The position numbers and the translations under genes were made by a program. The notes below the pieces were generated by a model. The model ran no database searches. It had not been told where the DNA came from and saw only the letters and a program-made list of their open reading frames with translations. This document shows, piece after piece, positions 9,120-18,591 of a stretch of DNA of 64,000 nucleotides (position 1 is the stretch's first letter; every line of letters begins with the position of its first letter). Origin of the DNA: Synechococcus sp. CC9605 (GTDB lineage: Bacteria > Cyanobacteriota > Cyanobacteriia > PCC-6307 > Cyanobiaceae); NCBI RefSeq assembly GCF_000012625.1, contig NC_007516.1:620001-684000 (forward strand), in the 5' to 3' direction.

Positions 9120-9374
9120 TCAGCTGATCGGTTCCCGGGCCCGACGAGCATCGATGATCCTCGCCAGCTCCAGCACATAGCCCGCGGTGCACCAGCGTCC
9201 ATGACTGCGTGATCGGTTTTCAGGGTCTGATCGGATCTCAGCCGTCTCGGCCATCAGAAGATCCAGGTCGTCCTGCGGCAGGTCATAAAGCTCCTGCAAC
9301 TCCAGTTCCCGGTTGAGCAGATGGCTGCGAAACCATTTGCGGTTTTGTTCCTGGGGCGGGATGTCTCGGCTCAA
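9120..9374 (-). CDS. Small conserved hypothetical protein, 84 aa
   Basis: This is a soluble, charged protein (MSRDIPPQEQNRKWFRSHLL at the start), rich in Glu, Asp, Leu and Arg, with no membrane segment or known motif. It ends 23 nt from the 3' end of the convergent glycosyltransferase and starts 35 nt from the start of the divergent phosphoribosyltransferase. The frame has normal GC and codon use for the region, unlike the adjacent glycosyltransferase. I cannot assign a function. Confidence 0.55.
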   Translation of the reverse strand: MSRDIPPQEQNRKWFRSHLLNRELELQELYDLPQDDLDLLMAETAEIRSDPENRSRSHGRWCTAGYVLELARIIDARRAREPIS

Positions 9375-9409
9375 GGGAGATCACAGCGTGGATGTGTCAT
9401 TCTCCGGCT

Positions 9410-9802
9410 ATGCAGGTACTGCGCTGGGCCCAATTCGATCAGGCGGTGCAGCAGTTGGCTTCACGCTTTGCCGGTTCTGCGGTGACCGGCGTTTATGGGG
9501 TCCCCCGTGGAGGGCTGTGCCTTGCCGTAGCCCTCAGCCATGCCATCGATCGCCCCTTGCTGTCAGCACCTGAGCCATCAGCCCTGATTGTGGATGATGT
9601 CTATGAAACCGGTCGCACCTTGCAGGCATTGAAAGTTCAGGTGCCGCAGGCATTCTTTGCTGTTTGGGTCAGCAAGGTGCGTCCTGATTGGTGGGTGGCA
9701 GCCGAGGTTGCCGAGTCGTCGGAATGGCTGGTGTTTCCTTGGGAGAACCTTGAACAGGCCCGTGCCGATGAGCAGGCGTACCGCTCCTCCCGGGGCCTGT
9801 GA
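9410..9802 (+). CDS. Phosphoribosyltransferase-domain protein
   Basis: This is a 130-residue type I phosphoribosyltransferase. The PRPP-binding loop is SALIVDDVYETGRTL (two acidic residues followed by TGRT), and an early VYGVPRGGLCLAVALS segment forms the pyrophosphate loop. The short length resembles bacterial Gpt/PyrR-like or ComF-like stand-alone domains; the base specificity cannot be read. The ATG giving MQVLRWAQFD was chosen over one six codons upstream. Its stop overlaps the next gene's ATG (TGATG), so the two are translationally coupled. Confidence 0.8.
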   Translation: MQVLRWAQFDQAVQQLASRFAGSAVTGVYGVPRGGLCLAVALSHAIDRPLLSAPEPSALIVDDVYETGRTLQALKVQVPQAFFAVWVSKVRPDWWVAAEVAESSEWLVFPWENLEQARADEQAYRSSRGL

Positions 9803-10272
9803 TGAACAACAGCGCACGCACGATTTATCTGGCGTCTCCTTACGGCTTTTCGGAGCAATGGAAGCGGCTGTTGTTGCCGGAGTTCATTGGGGCATTGGAA
9901 GCCCTGGGATTGGAGGTCTGGGAGCCCTTTGCTCGCAATGGTCAGGTGAACCTGGCGGAATCGGGATGGGCCTATCGCGTCGCGCAGCGGGATCTACAGG
10001 ATGTGCGTGATGCCGATGCGATGTTCGCCATTGTGAATGGAACGCCTCCTGATGAAGGGGTCATGGTGGAGCTTGGTGCCGCCATTGCCCTGGGTAAACC
10101 CACCTTCCTGTTTCGGGATGATTTCCGCAGGTGCACCGATTCCGAGCAGTATCCGCTCAACTTGATGGTGTTTGCTGGTCTCCCTGAGCGGGAGTGGCAG
10201 AAGTACGTCTACAGCGCTGTGTCTGACATCAATGATCCCCACAAAGCCTTGGCCTGTTGGGCGCGATCCTGA
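9802..10272 (+). CDS. Nucleoside 2-deoxyribosyltransferase
   Basis: This 156-residue protein shows the NDT fold: TIYLASPYGFSEQWK at the N-terminus, LQDVRDADAMFAIVNG in the middle, and PPDEGVMVELGAAIALGKPT, which contains the catalytic-Glu motif. The family transfers deoxyribose between bases. It is coupled to the upstream phosphoribosyltransferase and lies close to cytidine deaminase, so a nucleoside-salvage role fits. The ATG was preferred to a GTG one codon earlier. Confidence 0.85.
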   Translation: MNNSARTIYLASPYGFSEQWKRLLLPEFIGALEALGLEVWEPFARNGQVNLAESGWAYRVAQRDLQDVRDADAMFAIVNGTPPDEGVMVELGAAIALGKPTFLFRDDFRRCTDSEQYPLNLMVFAGLPEREWQKYVYSAVSDINDPHKALACWARS

Positions 10273-10389
10273 TTTTCGGTTGAATCGTGGTCTGTTGATG
10301 CTGCTCGCTTTTGGATGAGCGCTGCAGGGCTGTGATGGCGATGATCAGTTGGTGTTTGCTTGTTTAAGTTCAAAGGGAGCAGGAAGAAG

Positions 10390-10776
10390 TTACTCGAGTT
10401 GCCTTGTGCCCACACCATCGATCTGTATTGCTGCATTGGCCGGCAGCAGTTCCTGCATCACCTGACGGCACGCGCCGCACGGCATGCGTGATTCTGGGGG
10501 CGCATCGCTCTGGGCATCGATGCAGCTCATGGCCAGTTCAATCGGTTGTTTGCCCTGGCTGATCGCTGTGAAAAGGGCGACTCGCTCGGCACAGATGCTC
10601 AGCCCATAACTGGCATTTTCCACGTTGCAGCCATCGATCACACTGCCGTCTTCACAGCGCACAGCAGCCCCCACGTGGAAGTTCGAGTAGGGGCAATGAG
10701 CATGGCTGGCGGCCCGGCGAGCCTGCACAAGTAAAGACTCAGCGTTGTTCTTGGCAGGAGCCTTGGGCCGTTTCAA
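10390..10776 (-). CDS. cdd: Cytidine deaminase
   Basis: This 128-residue protein is a homotetrameric-type cytidine deaminase. The zinc site is complete: Cys and catalytic Glu in ICAERVALF (CAE instead of HAE) and two cysteines in MPCGACRQVMQE. CPYSNFHVGAAV and NVENASYGLS are the substrate-binding motifs. The start is probably a TTG (MKRPKAP) lying inside the end of the upstream gene, with a 38-nt same-strand overlap. Later starts would remove the first conserved helix. It belongs with the two nucleoside-salvage genes just to its left. Confidence 0.93.
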   Translation of the reverse strand: MKRPKAPAKNNAESLLVQARRAASHAHCPYSNFHVGAAVRCEDGSVIDGCNVENASYGLSICAERVALFTAISQGKQPIELAMSCIDAQSDAPPESRMPCGACRQVMQELLPANAAIQIDGVGTRQLE

Positions 10777-11083
10777 AAAGGCTGCTCAGGGTTCGCATCC
10801 CAGCCGATTGGGTCAGCCGGGATTGCTGGCTGAGTTCGAATCCCTTTTGGGGATCAATGACCAGGTCTCCGCTTACAGCGACGCGACTCTCCTGGGCAGC
10901 TCCGCTGGAGGCTCCGGAGTCATTGAATGTCAGCGCTCCTAACGAGGCTTCGTAGGACCAGTGATAGGTCAAGCGAGACGCCTCCATCTGCTCAACTCCA
11001 GAACTGCTGAAGTGTTCCACCAAGGGGGTGAGCTTGCTTTCGATCACCGTTTTCGGTTCAATCCCAGGGTTGTCACCCTGCAC
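10739..11083 (-). CDS. Hypothetical protein, start unresolved
   Basis: A frame of at least 114 residues ends inside the start of cdd. It contains QQQFLVVQGDNPGIEPKTV and YHWSYEASLGALTFNDSGAS, which read like a secreted beta-rich protein. No known domain is recognised. The GTG start used here (position 11083) is only a placeholder. The frame stays open upstream into the 3' end of hemL, including HWSGQPISGIRQLEQQQ, which also looks like protein. A non-ATG start between 11083 and 11180 is therefore likely. It lies between hemL and cdd on the same strand. Confidence 0.5.
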   Translation of the reverse strand: MQGDNPGIEPKTVIESKLTPLVEHFSSSGVEQMEASRLTYHWSYEASLGALTFNDSGASSGAAQESRVAVSGDLVIDPQKGFELSQQSRLTQSAGMRTLSSLFETAQGSCQEQR

Positions 11084-11178
11084 AACCAGAAACTGCTGCT
11101 GCTCGAGCTGTCGGATGCCTGAAATCGGCTGGCCAGACCAGTGGAGGTGGAGGTGGTGCAGAGGCCAGCACGGAAAGA

Positions 11179-12480
<1,302 letters not shown>

Positions 12481-12616
12481 TGGAACCGACGCCAAAGGGC
12501 TGATGCAAACCGTGCAACATCTTGACTCAGGAACGACCGGTTCCGTTTGCTGTGTTTCTTAATTGCCCACTTCGCATGCATTTTGATGCGTAGTCTTTGA
12601 TCAGATCGAGATCAAT

Positions 12617-14068
12617 GTGGCCCACGACTGGTCAGTGCTGGAGAGGGATCTGCGGCGATGTCTGCCGGCTCGGGCCATCGTGGCGAAGCGTCAGGAACTG
12701 CTCAGTTACGACTGTGACGGACTGACACTTGAGCGCCACTGTCCGCCCCTGGCGGTGCTGCCGGAGACCACCGAACAGGTGGCTGCGGTGTTGCAGTGCT
12801 GCCATCAACACGGTGTGCCGTTTGTGGCCCGTGGAAGCGGTACCGGCCTCTCAGGGGGAGCGTTGGTGGATCAGCAGGCGCTGCTGGTGGTGACCAGTCG
12901 CATGCGTCAGGTGCTCGGCCTCGATCTGGCCAATCAGCGGGTCACGGTGCAGCCCGGGGTGATCAACAGTTGGGTGACGCGTGCTGTTGCAGGCGACGGG
13001 TTTTATTACGCCCCGGATCCGTCCAGCCAGGTGGTGTGCAGCATCGGCGGCAATGTGGCGGAAAACTCGGGCGGGGTGCACTGCCTCAAATACGGCGTGA
13101 CCAGCAACCATGTGCTGGGGCTTGAGGTGGTGCTGCCCGATGGAACCATCACGCAGTTGGGCAATGGGCTGGCTGAATCGTGCGAACTGGATCTACGTGG
13201 TGCATTCATCGGCAGCGAAGGAACTCTGGGCATCGCGACGGCCATCACCCTGCGCCTGCTTCGGGCTCCGGAGTGCGTGACCGTGCTGTTGGCGGATTTC
13301 GCCACGATGGAAGCAGCAGGGGAGGCGGTGAGATCGGTGACCGCGAGCGGCCTCTTGCCGGCGGGGATGGAAATCATGGACAACGTCACCATCAACGCCG
13401 TCAATGATTTCTTCGGGTACGACGAGTACCCGCGTGATGCTGCGGCCGTTCTGCTGATTGAGCTCGATGGCCAGGAGGCTGAGGTGCAGGCCTCATCAGA
13501 ACGGGCTGAAGCGCTTTGTCGTGCGGCAGGGGCCCGTGGTCTGCGTCGGGCCCAAGACCCCACGGAGTGTGCGGTGCTCTGGAAAGGCCGCAAATCTGCG
13601 TTTTCAGCCGTGGGAAAAATCACACCGACCTATTACGTGCAAGACGGTGTCGTTCCCCGCAGCAGCCTTCCGTCGGTGCTTGCGGCGATTGAACGGCTCA
13701 GCCAGGAACACGGCCTGCCCGTGGCCAATGTTTTCCATGCCGGAGATGGCAACCTTCATCCATTGATCCTGTATTCACTGAATCAGCCCGATGTAGAGCG
13801 GAGCGTGAAGGAGCTCGGTGCCGCCATCCTGCGGGTGTGTCTTGATGCCGGTGGCAGCATCAGCGGAGAGCACGGCGTCGGCGCCGACAAGCGTTGCTAT
13901 CTCGACTGGATGTTCACTCCCGATGACCTGGAAACGATGGGGCTGTTGCGGTCTGCCTTTGATCCGGACAACCGCGCCAATCCGGGCAAGGTGTTGCCCA
14001 CGCCGCGAACCTGCGGGGAATCGGCCAAACGGATGGTGACGCTGCCCGCTGGCGTGGAGGTTTACTGA
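12617..14068 (+). CDS. glcD: FAD-linked oxidase, glycolate oxidase subunit GlcD
   Basis: This is a 483-residue flavoprotein of the vanillyl-alcohol-oxidase type. The FAD-binding motifs are VARGSGTGLSGGAL and YAPDPSSQVVCSIGGNVAEN. The C-terminal cap includes VANVFHAGDGNLHPLILY and GGSISGEHGVGADKR, with conserved His residues near the flavin and metal. In cyanobacteria it oxidises 2-phosphoglycolate-derived glycolate (or D-lactate) in photorespiration. It uses a GTG start overlapping an ATG in another frame. No glcE or glcF gene is adjacent. Its stop lies six bases before the convergent xth stop. Confidence 0.9.
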   Translation: MAHDWSVLERDLRRCLPARAIVAKRQELLSYDCDGLTLERHCPPLAVLPETTEQVAAVLQCCHQHGVPFVARGSGTGLSGGALVDQQALLVVTSRMRQVLGLDLANQRVTVQPGVINSWVTRAVAGDGFYYAPDPSSQVVCSIGGNVAENSGGVHCLKYGVTSNHVLGLEVVLPDGTITQLGNGLAESCELDLRGAFIGSEGTLGIATAITLRLLRAPECVTVLLADFATMEAAGEAVRSVTASGLLPAGMEIMDNVTINAVNDFFGYDEYPRDAAAVLLIELDGQEAEVQASSERAEALCRAAGARGLRRAQDPTECAVLWKGRKSAFSAVGKITPTYYVQDGVVPRSSLPSVLAAIERLSQEHGLPVANVFHAGDGNLHPLILYSLNQPDVERSVKELGAAILRVCLDAGGSISGEHGVGADKRCYLDWMFTPDDLETMGLLRSAFDPDNRANPGKVLPTPRTCGESAKRMVTLPAGVEVY

Positions 14069-14074
14069 AAAGGA

Positions 14075-14908
14075 TCAGAAGAATGGTTCATCGCCTTCGT
14101 CCTCGTCGGCTGGAGGCCAGTCGAGATCAACGCTGACCGGGGCATGGTCGCTGGGTTGCTGGTTGCCACGCATGCCTTTGTGGATTACGCAGCTGCGGGC
14201 GAGTCCCAACAGCTCGTCGCATAAATAGATGTGGTCGATCCGCCAGCCGCGGTCCCTGTCCCAGGCACCGCTGCGGTAGTCCCACCAGCTCCAGTGGCCG
14301 GAGTCCGGCTCGAACACCCGGAATACGTCCTGAAGCCGGTCACCGAGGGCGTCACGGAGGGCCTGGCGTTCGGCATCGCTCGCCATGATTCCGCCGGTCT
14401 GGCGGTCGGGATCAGGAAGATCACGTGCTTCAAGGCCGATGTTGAAGTCGCCGACCATGCACAGCGGCTCGCCGCGTTGCTGTTGAGCATCGAGATAACG
14501 CTTCAGGCAGCCGAGCCAGGTCAGTTTGTAGGGGTATTTCTCCGACTTCAGGCTCGATCCATTCGGTACGTACAGGTTGAGCACGCGAACGCCACTTAGC
14601 AGTGCGCTGATCACGCGCTTCTGTGCCCCGAGATCGTCTGCTTCTGCGTCATCCGGGAGCTCCCCGACGAAGCCGCAGCGCACATCCTCCAAGGGCTCGC
14701 GGCTGATCAGGGCGACGCCGTTGTAGGCCTTCTGGCCATGGATGTGAACGTGCCAGCCAGCAGACTTAAAGGCTTCAACGGGAAACAGAGAGTCATCCAC
14801 CTTGGTTTCCTGCAGACACAGCAGATCTGGTTGCTCGCGATCCAGCCAGCTGAGCACCTGATCCAATCGCGTGCGGACCGAGTTCACGTTCCAGGTGGCG
14901 ATCTGCAC
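14075..14908 (-). CDS. xth: Exodeoxyribonuclease III
   Basis: This 277-residue AP endonuclease/3'-exonuclease acts in base-excision repair. The EEP-fold motifs are complete: QIATWNVNSVRTRLDQVL at the N-terminus, LCLQETKVDD with the metal-binding Glu, MVGDFNIGLEARDL, and PSDHAPVSVDLDW with the catalytic Asp-His. I chose the GTG that places the ATWNVNS strand at residue 4. An ATG 11 codons upstream adds an unlikely leader. The C-terminus ends with an acidic tail (EDEGDEPFF). Confidence 0.93.
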   Translation of the reverse strand: MQIATWNVNSVRTRLDQVLSWLDREQPDLLCLQETKVDDSLFPVEAFKSAGWHVHIHGQKAYNGVALISREPLEDVRCGFVGELPDDAEADDLGAQKRVISALLSGVRVLNLYVPNGSSLKSEKYPYKLTWLGCLKRYLDAQQQRGEPLCMVGDFNIGLEARDLPDPDRQTGGIMASDAERQALRDALGDRLQDVFRVFEPDSGHWSWWDYRSGAWDRDRGWRIDHIYLCDELLGLARSCVIHKGMRGNQQPSDHAPVSVDLDWPPADEDEGDEPFF

Positions 14909-14963
14909 GGTTGATTCAGTGGCGTCAAAGACCCTTAGCATCAGCCAACTCCGGATTCCGCTG

Positions 14964-15248
14964 ATGTCTCGCCGTCTTGCGGCTGTCGCTCAGGTTGTGT
15001 TTTCTTCCCTGTTGGTGACAGCCATCCCGATGGGTGCAGAGGCCCAGGTTGAAGCGCCTTTTCAGAACCGCGAGGAACGCGAGATCTACGGCGACACCAA
15101 CGGCAGCGGCTCAATTCTGGATGCCGCCAACCCCATGGATTTCTTGAACCAGATCCGACGGGCGACGGCCATGGACGACGCCACGCCACCCTCCGATGCC
15201 ATTGATGCGGCCCTCAAGGCCTATCAGAACCCTCCAGCGACGCCGTAG
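14964..15248 (+). CDS. Small secreted hypothetical protein
   Basis: This 94-residue protein has a signal peptide: basic MSRRLAAVAQ, a hydrophobic core VVFSSLLVTAIPMG, and an AEA-Q cleavage site at residue ~27. The mature part is acidic, with a possible conserved block (NREEREIYGDTNGSGSILD, NPMDFLNQIRRATAMDD). The start was set at the ATG of the signal peptide. Its last 35 nt are also coding on the opposite strand (the TPR-like gene) and hold a perfect 15-bp hairpin. Function unknown. Confidence 0.65.
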   Translation: MSRRLAAVAQVVFSSLLVTAIPMGAEAQVEAPFQNREEREIYGDTNGSGSILDAANPMDFLNQIRRATAMDDATPPSDAIDAALKAYQNPPATP

Positions 15249-15263
15249 CGCTGGAGGGTTCTG
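15225..15263. terminator. 15-bp perfect inverted repeat at a convergent gene end
   Basis: Arms 15225-15239 (CAGAACCCTCCAGCG) and 15249-15263 are perfect reverse complements separated by a 9-nt loop that contains the TAG stop of the plus-strand gene. There is no T-run on either side. The position, spanning the overlapping 3' ends of two convergent genes, suggests a bidirectional transcription stop or an mRNA 3'-end protecting hairpin. A true intrinsic terminator would normally need a U-tract, so this is a candidate only. Confidence 0.55.
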
Positions 15264-15867
15264 ATCCGGTGCTGCGGGCTGCGCTCAATCCCAGTTGTGC
15301 TGACACAACATCGATCAGCGGATTGATCCGTCCGTTGAAATCCCGCCGTTCCCGGGCCTGCTTGAGCAGGGTGTGAACCGCCTCCGAATCGCCTCGCTCT
15401 TGCTGCAACAGGGCTAGTGCCAATAGGGGTCTTGCGTCAGTTTTGTTCTCTGTGGCCAGCTGGCCGTACAGCTTCATCGCGGTCTGATCGGATCCGCCCT
15501 GTCGCAGCAGATCAGCCAGGAGCAAACCGATCTCCAACCGCTGGCCAGCCTCCAGGCCCTTGAACCGGGTGGTGAGTTCTGCCGTCACCTGACCCTGACG
15601 TCCCAGCTCTTGGTCCAGGAGCACCAGCAGTTGCAGAACCTGCAGATCATTCGGATGCAGCCGCAGCAGAAGGTGGAGGCTGCGCCGGGCTGCCTCGGGC
15701 TGGCCATTGCGACGTTGCAGTTCCGCTTTGAACAGGGTGAGTTCGCGCGGCGTGGAGCGGCCAGACAGCCACGGTTGCAGCACCACTTCGGCGTCCTGCA
15801 GGCGCTCCAGTGTCACCAGGCGTTCCAGCAGAAGGCTCCTTTCTGCTTCGTTGAGGTTGTCATGGTG

Positions 15868-15907
15868 CTGAAGAAGATCAGCAGGTTGAGCTGCTGATCT
15901 TCTTCAG
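15868..15907. repeat. 17-bp perfect inverted repeat inside a coding region
   Basis: Arms 15868-15884 (CTGAAGAAGATCAGCAG) and 15891-15907 are exact reverse complements with a 6-nt loop (gttgag on the plus strand). It lies inside the TPR-like gene exactly where the reading frame changes. There is no T-run, so it is not a standard terminator. Confidence 0.9.
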
Positions 15908-16118
15908 CCTGGCGACTCGCGCGTGCCCGGGTTTCCGGGGCCATGAAGGCTGCAGCGATCCAACCGACCAGGGCAGCCCCCACCATGGACGCCAGCAGCA
16001 ACAGGATCCGGCGCAGGCTGGGCATCCGATCTCGAATCAGCCACCTCAGTCTGAGGAGATTGCAGTGGCCTGGGTACAGTCTTTACGAGGGCTTTTGACT
16101 CCGCCCGGATCAGCATCA

Positions 16119-16739
16119 ATGCGCGCCCATCCGATTCCCCCGGTCACAGAGCCGTTGCAGTACCGGGCCATCGGTCTTGTGCGCGGCACCTACACCCCAA
16201 CCGATCCCGAGCAACTCACCCGTGGCACCTTGACCGATGCCCAGGGCGTCCCCCTTGAAACGGTTGTGCTTGGACGTGTGCTCACCCTGATTCGGCGGCA
16301 TCTGCCTCTGGATCAGCCCCACCTATGGGTCGTTTATCCCAGAAGCCGTGAAAGCGATCATCTGCATCTGCAGATTGCTGGGGTCTGGGAACCCAGCACC
16401 CTGGCGCCAGATCAAGCCGATGCCTCCGACACCCTGCCGGAGGGTGATGACTTCTTCTCTGTTCGAGGCGAATTGATCTTCACCAAGCCAGAAACCGGCG
16501 AAATGGTGGTGAAAGTGCGGCAGCAGGCCCGCGCCGACGGCCAACGACCGCTTCCCTTCAAACTCCAGATCAAGGGTGAGCTTCCCCTGGAACACCTGCG
16601 TCACTTCGTCAGCCTTGACCTGCGTCGCCAGGGCCAGGAACTGCACCTTGAAAAACACGAGGTGATTGCTCCGATGCCGACGCGTGGCGGCAAATTCAAG
16701 GGAGGTCGTGGGCGTGCCACCTCCCGCGCTCGCAGCTGA
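16119..16739 (+). CDS. Conserved hypothetical protein, basic C-terminus
   Basis: This 206-residue soluble protein (MRAHPIPPVTEPLQYRAIGL at the start) has a beta-rich core including LETVVLGRVLTLIRRHL and FSVRGELIFTKPETGEMVVKV. It ends with a Gly/Arg/Lys-rich tail (RGGKFKGGRGRATSRARS) that resembles RNA- or DNA-binding tails. A GTG about 18 codons upstream could extend it. Its stop overlaps the next ATG (TGATG), starting a four-gene overlapping run that goes on through the M41-like gene, larC and the flippase-like gene. Confidence 0.65.
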   Translation: MRAHPIPPVTEPLQYRAIGLVRGTYTPTDPEQLTRGTLTDAQGVPLETVVLGRVLTLIRRHLPLDQPHLWVVYPRSRESDHLHLQIAGVWEPSTLAPDQADASDTLPEGDDFFSVRGELIFTKPETGEMVVKVRQQARADGQRPLPFKLQIKGELPLEHLRHFVSLDLRRQGQELHLEKHEVIAPMPTRGGKFKGGRGRATSRARS

Positions 16740-17386
16740 TGGCAGATGGAGGGCAGGGCTCCACAGGGGTCCTACGGGCAGGCGTCGCCGTTGCCGGCAT
16801 CACTGTCCTCGGCGCCTTTGGTCCAGCCCTGGGTCTGTCTGCTGCCTGGATCGTGGTGGCGGTTGGGGGTGCCCTGGTCACCCTCAGCGTTGATGCCGCC
16901 ACCTGGGAAGGCATGGGTGGTCACATCCTTGCTGAAGCGCTGCCCGGTGGGCAGGAGCGTCTGCGTCGGATTGCGGTGCATGAGGCCGGTCATGTTCTGA
17001 TCGCGGAAGGGGAGCAACTTCCGGTTCAGCAGGTGCTGGTGGGAACCCTTGCCTGTGTGCGTGCAGGACTGCGCAGCAGCGGCGCCACTGAGTTCGCGGT
17101 GCCGGACAGCGTCCGCATGCCGCTTGAAGATCTACGCCGTTGGAGCCGGGTGCTTCAGGCCGGCATCGCCGCTGAAACCGTGGTTTTTGGTAAGGCTCAT
17201 GGTGGGGCCGATGACCGCGCTTTGTTGGGACGGCTGTGGGGACTATCGGGTCATGACGTGGCCACGGCCCAGCGGGAGCAGCGTCGCGCCCGCCGGGAGA
17301 TTGAACAGCTGTTGCGTCAGCAGCGTGAGGCGCTTGACCAGCAGGCCGGTGTTCTGTTGGAGGCGGCCCCGCGTCTGGGGCGATGA
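16739..17386 (+). CDS. Stand-alone M41 (FtsH-protease-like) domain protein
   Basis: This 215-residue protein has two N-terminal hydrophobic segments (VAVAGITVLGAFGPALGLSA and AWIVVAVGGALVTL), then a zincin motif in RRIAVHEAGHVLIAEGE (HEAGH). A downstream GIAAETVVFGKAHGGADDRA segment matches the FtsH A-x-E-x-x-x-G...SGGAxxD region and supplies the likely third metal-ligand Asp. There is no AAA ATPase domain, unlike FtsH (>600 aa). A role as an ATP-independent membrane protease or an assembly partner of FtsH is inference. Starts and stops overlap with both neighbours. Confidence 0.75.
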   Translation: MADGGQGSTGVLRAGVAVAGITVLGAFGPALGLSAAWIVVAVGGALVTLSVDAATWEGMGGHILAEALPGGQERLRRIAVHEAGHVLIAEGEQLPVQQVLVGTLACVRAGLRSSGATEFAVPDSVRMPLEDLRRWSRVLQAGIAAETVVFGKAHGGADDRALLGRLWGLSGHDVATAQREQRRARREIEQLLRQQREALDQQAGVLLEAAPRLGR

Positions 17387-18591
17387 GTGCTCTTTGGGTT
17401 GATGCACCGACGGGGTTGGCAGGGGACATGCTTCTGGCCGCACTGTTTGATCTGGGCGTGGACCAGGCTGTGGTGGAGTCGCCGCTGGCGGCCCTCGGTT
17501 TGGCAGGGCAGTATCGCCTCACCCAGCAGGAGGCGCGCAGCGGCGGGCTGCGGGGGGTCAGGGTTGATGTGGAGGGTCTAGAGGCTCAGCCGCCCCACCG
17601 CCACTGGTCGGGGATCCGTGATCAGATCAATGCAGCTGCTTTGGCGCCATCGCTGAAGCAACGGGTGCTCGCCGTGTTCTCCCGTCTGGCGGAAGCCGAG
17701 GCCACCGTGCATGGAACTCCAGTGGAGGCCGTTCACTTCCATGAGGTGGGAGCCATCGATGCCCTCGTGGATGTGGTGGGCGTCTGTGCGGCGATTGACG
17801 ATCTCAATCCGGCCCGGATCGTCTGTTCCCCCTTGCCTGCGGGGAGTGGAACAGTGTCAACCGCCCATGGCCTGTTGCCCGTGCCCGTTCCAGCTGTGCT
17901 TGAACTGGCGCGACGTCACCGCATTCCTCTGCTTCAGGGAGGAAACCTGCCTCCGGGAGAGTTGGTGACGCCCACGGGCCTCGCCCTGGTGTCGGTGCTG
18001 GCAGATGAGTTTGTCGCTCCTGAGCGTTTGGTTGCCGAAAAGGTTGGCGTCGGCCTTGGCCACCGCCAGCTGGATCGCCCCAACCTGGTGCGCCTTGTGC
18101 TGCACACCCCAGCGGCGAATGCGGAAGAAGCTCCCCGGTGGGAGTCGTTGGTGGTGCAGGAAGCCTGGATCGATGACGCCACTCCAGAGGAGGTTGCGCT
18201 CTTGGTCAATCGCTTGCGTGAGGCCGGAGCGATCGATGTGGCGGTGCAGCCGTTGCTGATGAAAAAGGGCCGCAGTGGCCAGTTGGTGACGGCACTCGTG
18301 CGGGATGGGGATGCCGATCAGATCCGCCGCCTCTGGCTCAGTGCTGGCAGCAGCATCGGCCTGCGGGAGCGGCGTCAGGGACGCTGGGTGCTGCCAAGGC
18401 GGCATGGCGTGCTCGAAACGCCCTGGGGCCCCGTCGCGGCCAAACAGGTGCGTCGCCCCGATGGCCGTTGCACCGTTAAAGCCGAGGCGGATGCCCTTGA
18501 GGCTCTGCAGGCCAGCGCCGGGTGTTCATTTGATGAGCTGCGTGCTGCTGTTGCAGTAGCGCCATTCGTTTGCACGGACGATTGGGCCTGA
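17383..18591 (+). CDS. larC: LarC-family nickel-insertion protein (DUF111)
   Basis: This 402-residue protein matches the LarC/DUF111 family from end to end: WVDAPTGLAGDMLLAALFDLG, VEAVHFHEVGAIDALVDVVG, PLPAGSGTVSTAHGLLPVP, PTGLALVSVLADEF, and the C-terminal PLLMKKGRSGQLVTALV. Lactobacillus LarC is a CTP-dependent nickel insertase that completes the nickel-pincer cofactor of lactate racemase. No larB, larE or larA homologue is in this window. The ATG overlaps the previous gene by four bases, and its stop overlaps the next start. Confidence 0.88.
   Translation: MSALWVDAPTGLAGDMLLAALFDLGVDQAVVESPLAALGLAGQYRLTQQEARSGGLRGVRVDVEGLEAQPPHRHWSGIRDQINAAALAPSLKQRVLAVFSRLAEAEATVHGTPVEAVHFHEVGAIDALVDVVGVCAAIDDLNPARIVCSPLPAGSGTVSTAHGLLPVPVPAVLELARRHRIPLLQGGNLPPGELVTPTGLALVSVLADEFVAPERLVAEKVGVGLGHRQLDRPNLVRLVLHTPAANAEEAPRWESLVVQEAWIDDATPEEVALLVNRLREAGAIDVAVQPLLMKKGRSGQLVTALVRDGDADQIRRLWLSAGSSIGLRERRQGRWVLPRRHGVLETPWGPVAAKQVRRPDGRCTVKAEADALEALQASAGCSFDELRAAVAVAPFVCTDDWA

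Larger units (their letters stand above)
15214..16025 (-). pseudogene. Membrane-anchored TPR-like protein, frameshifted
   Basis: Two frames together look like one protein. The first (16025 down to 15813) starts MPSLRRILLLLASMVGAALV, a membrane anchor, then RARASRQAEEDQQLNLL, and afterwards turns into unlikely sequence (FCWNAW, then stop). The second frame, open from 15903 to 15214, continues naturally with LLQHHDNLNEAERSLLLERL and a helical TPR-like region rich in Leu, Arg and Gln. The frame change falls at the perfect hairpin at 15868-15907. Removing eight bases from the hairpin's right arm (minus-strand reading) restores one frame of about 270 residues. It could be a real mutation, a sequencing error or, less likely, programmed frameshifting. 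Function unknown. Confidence 0.6.
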
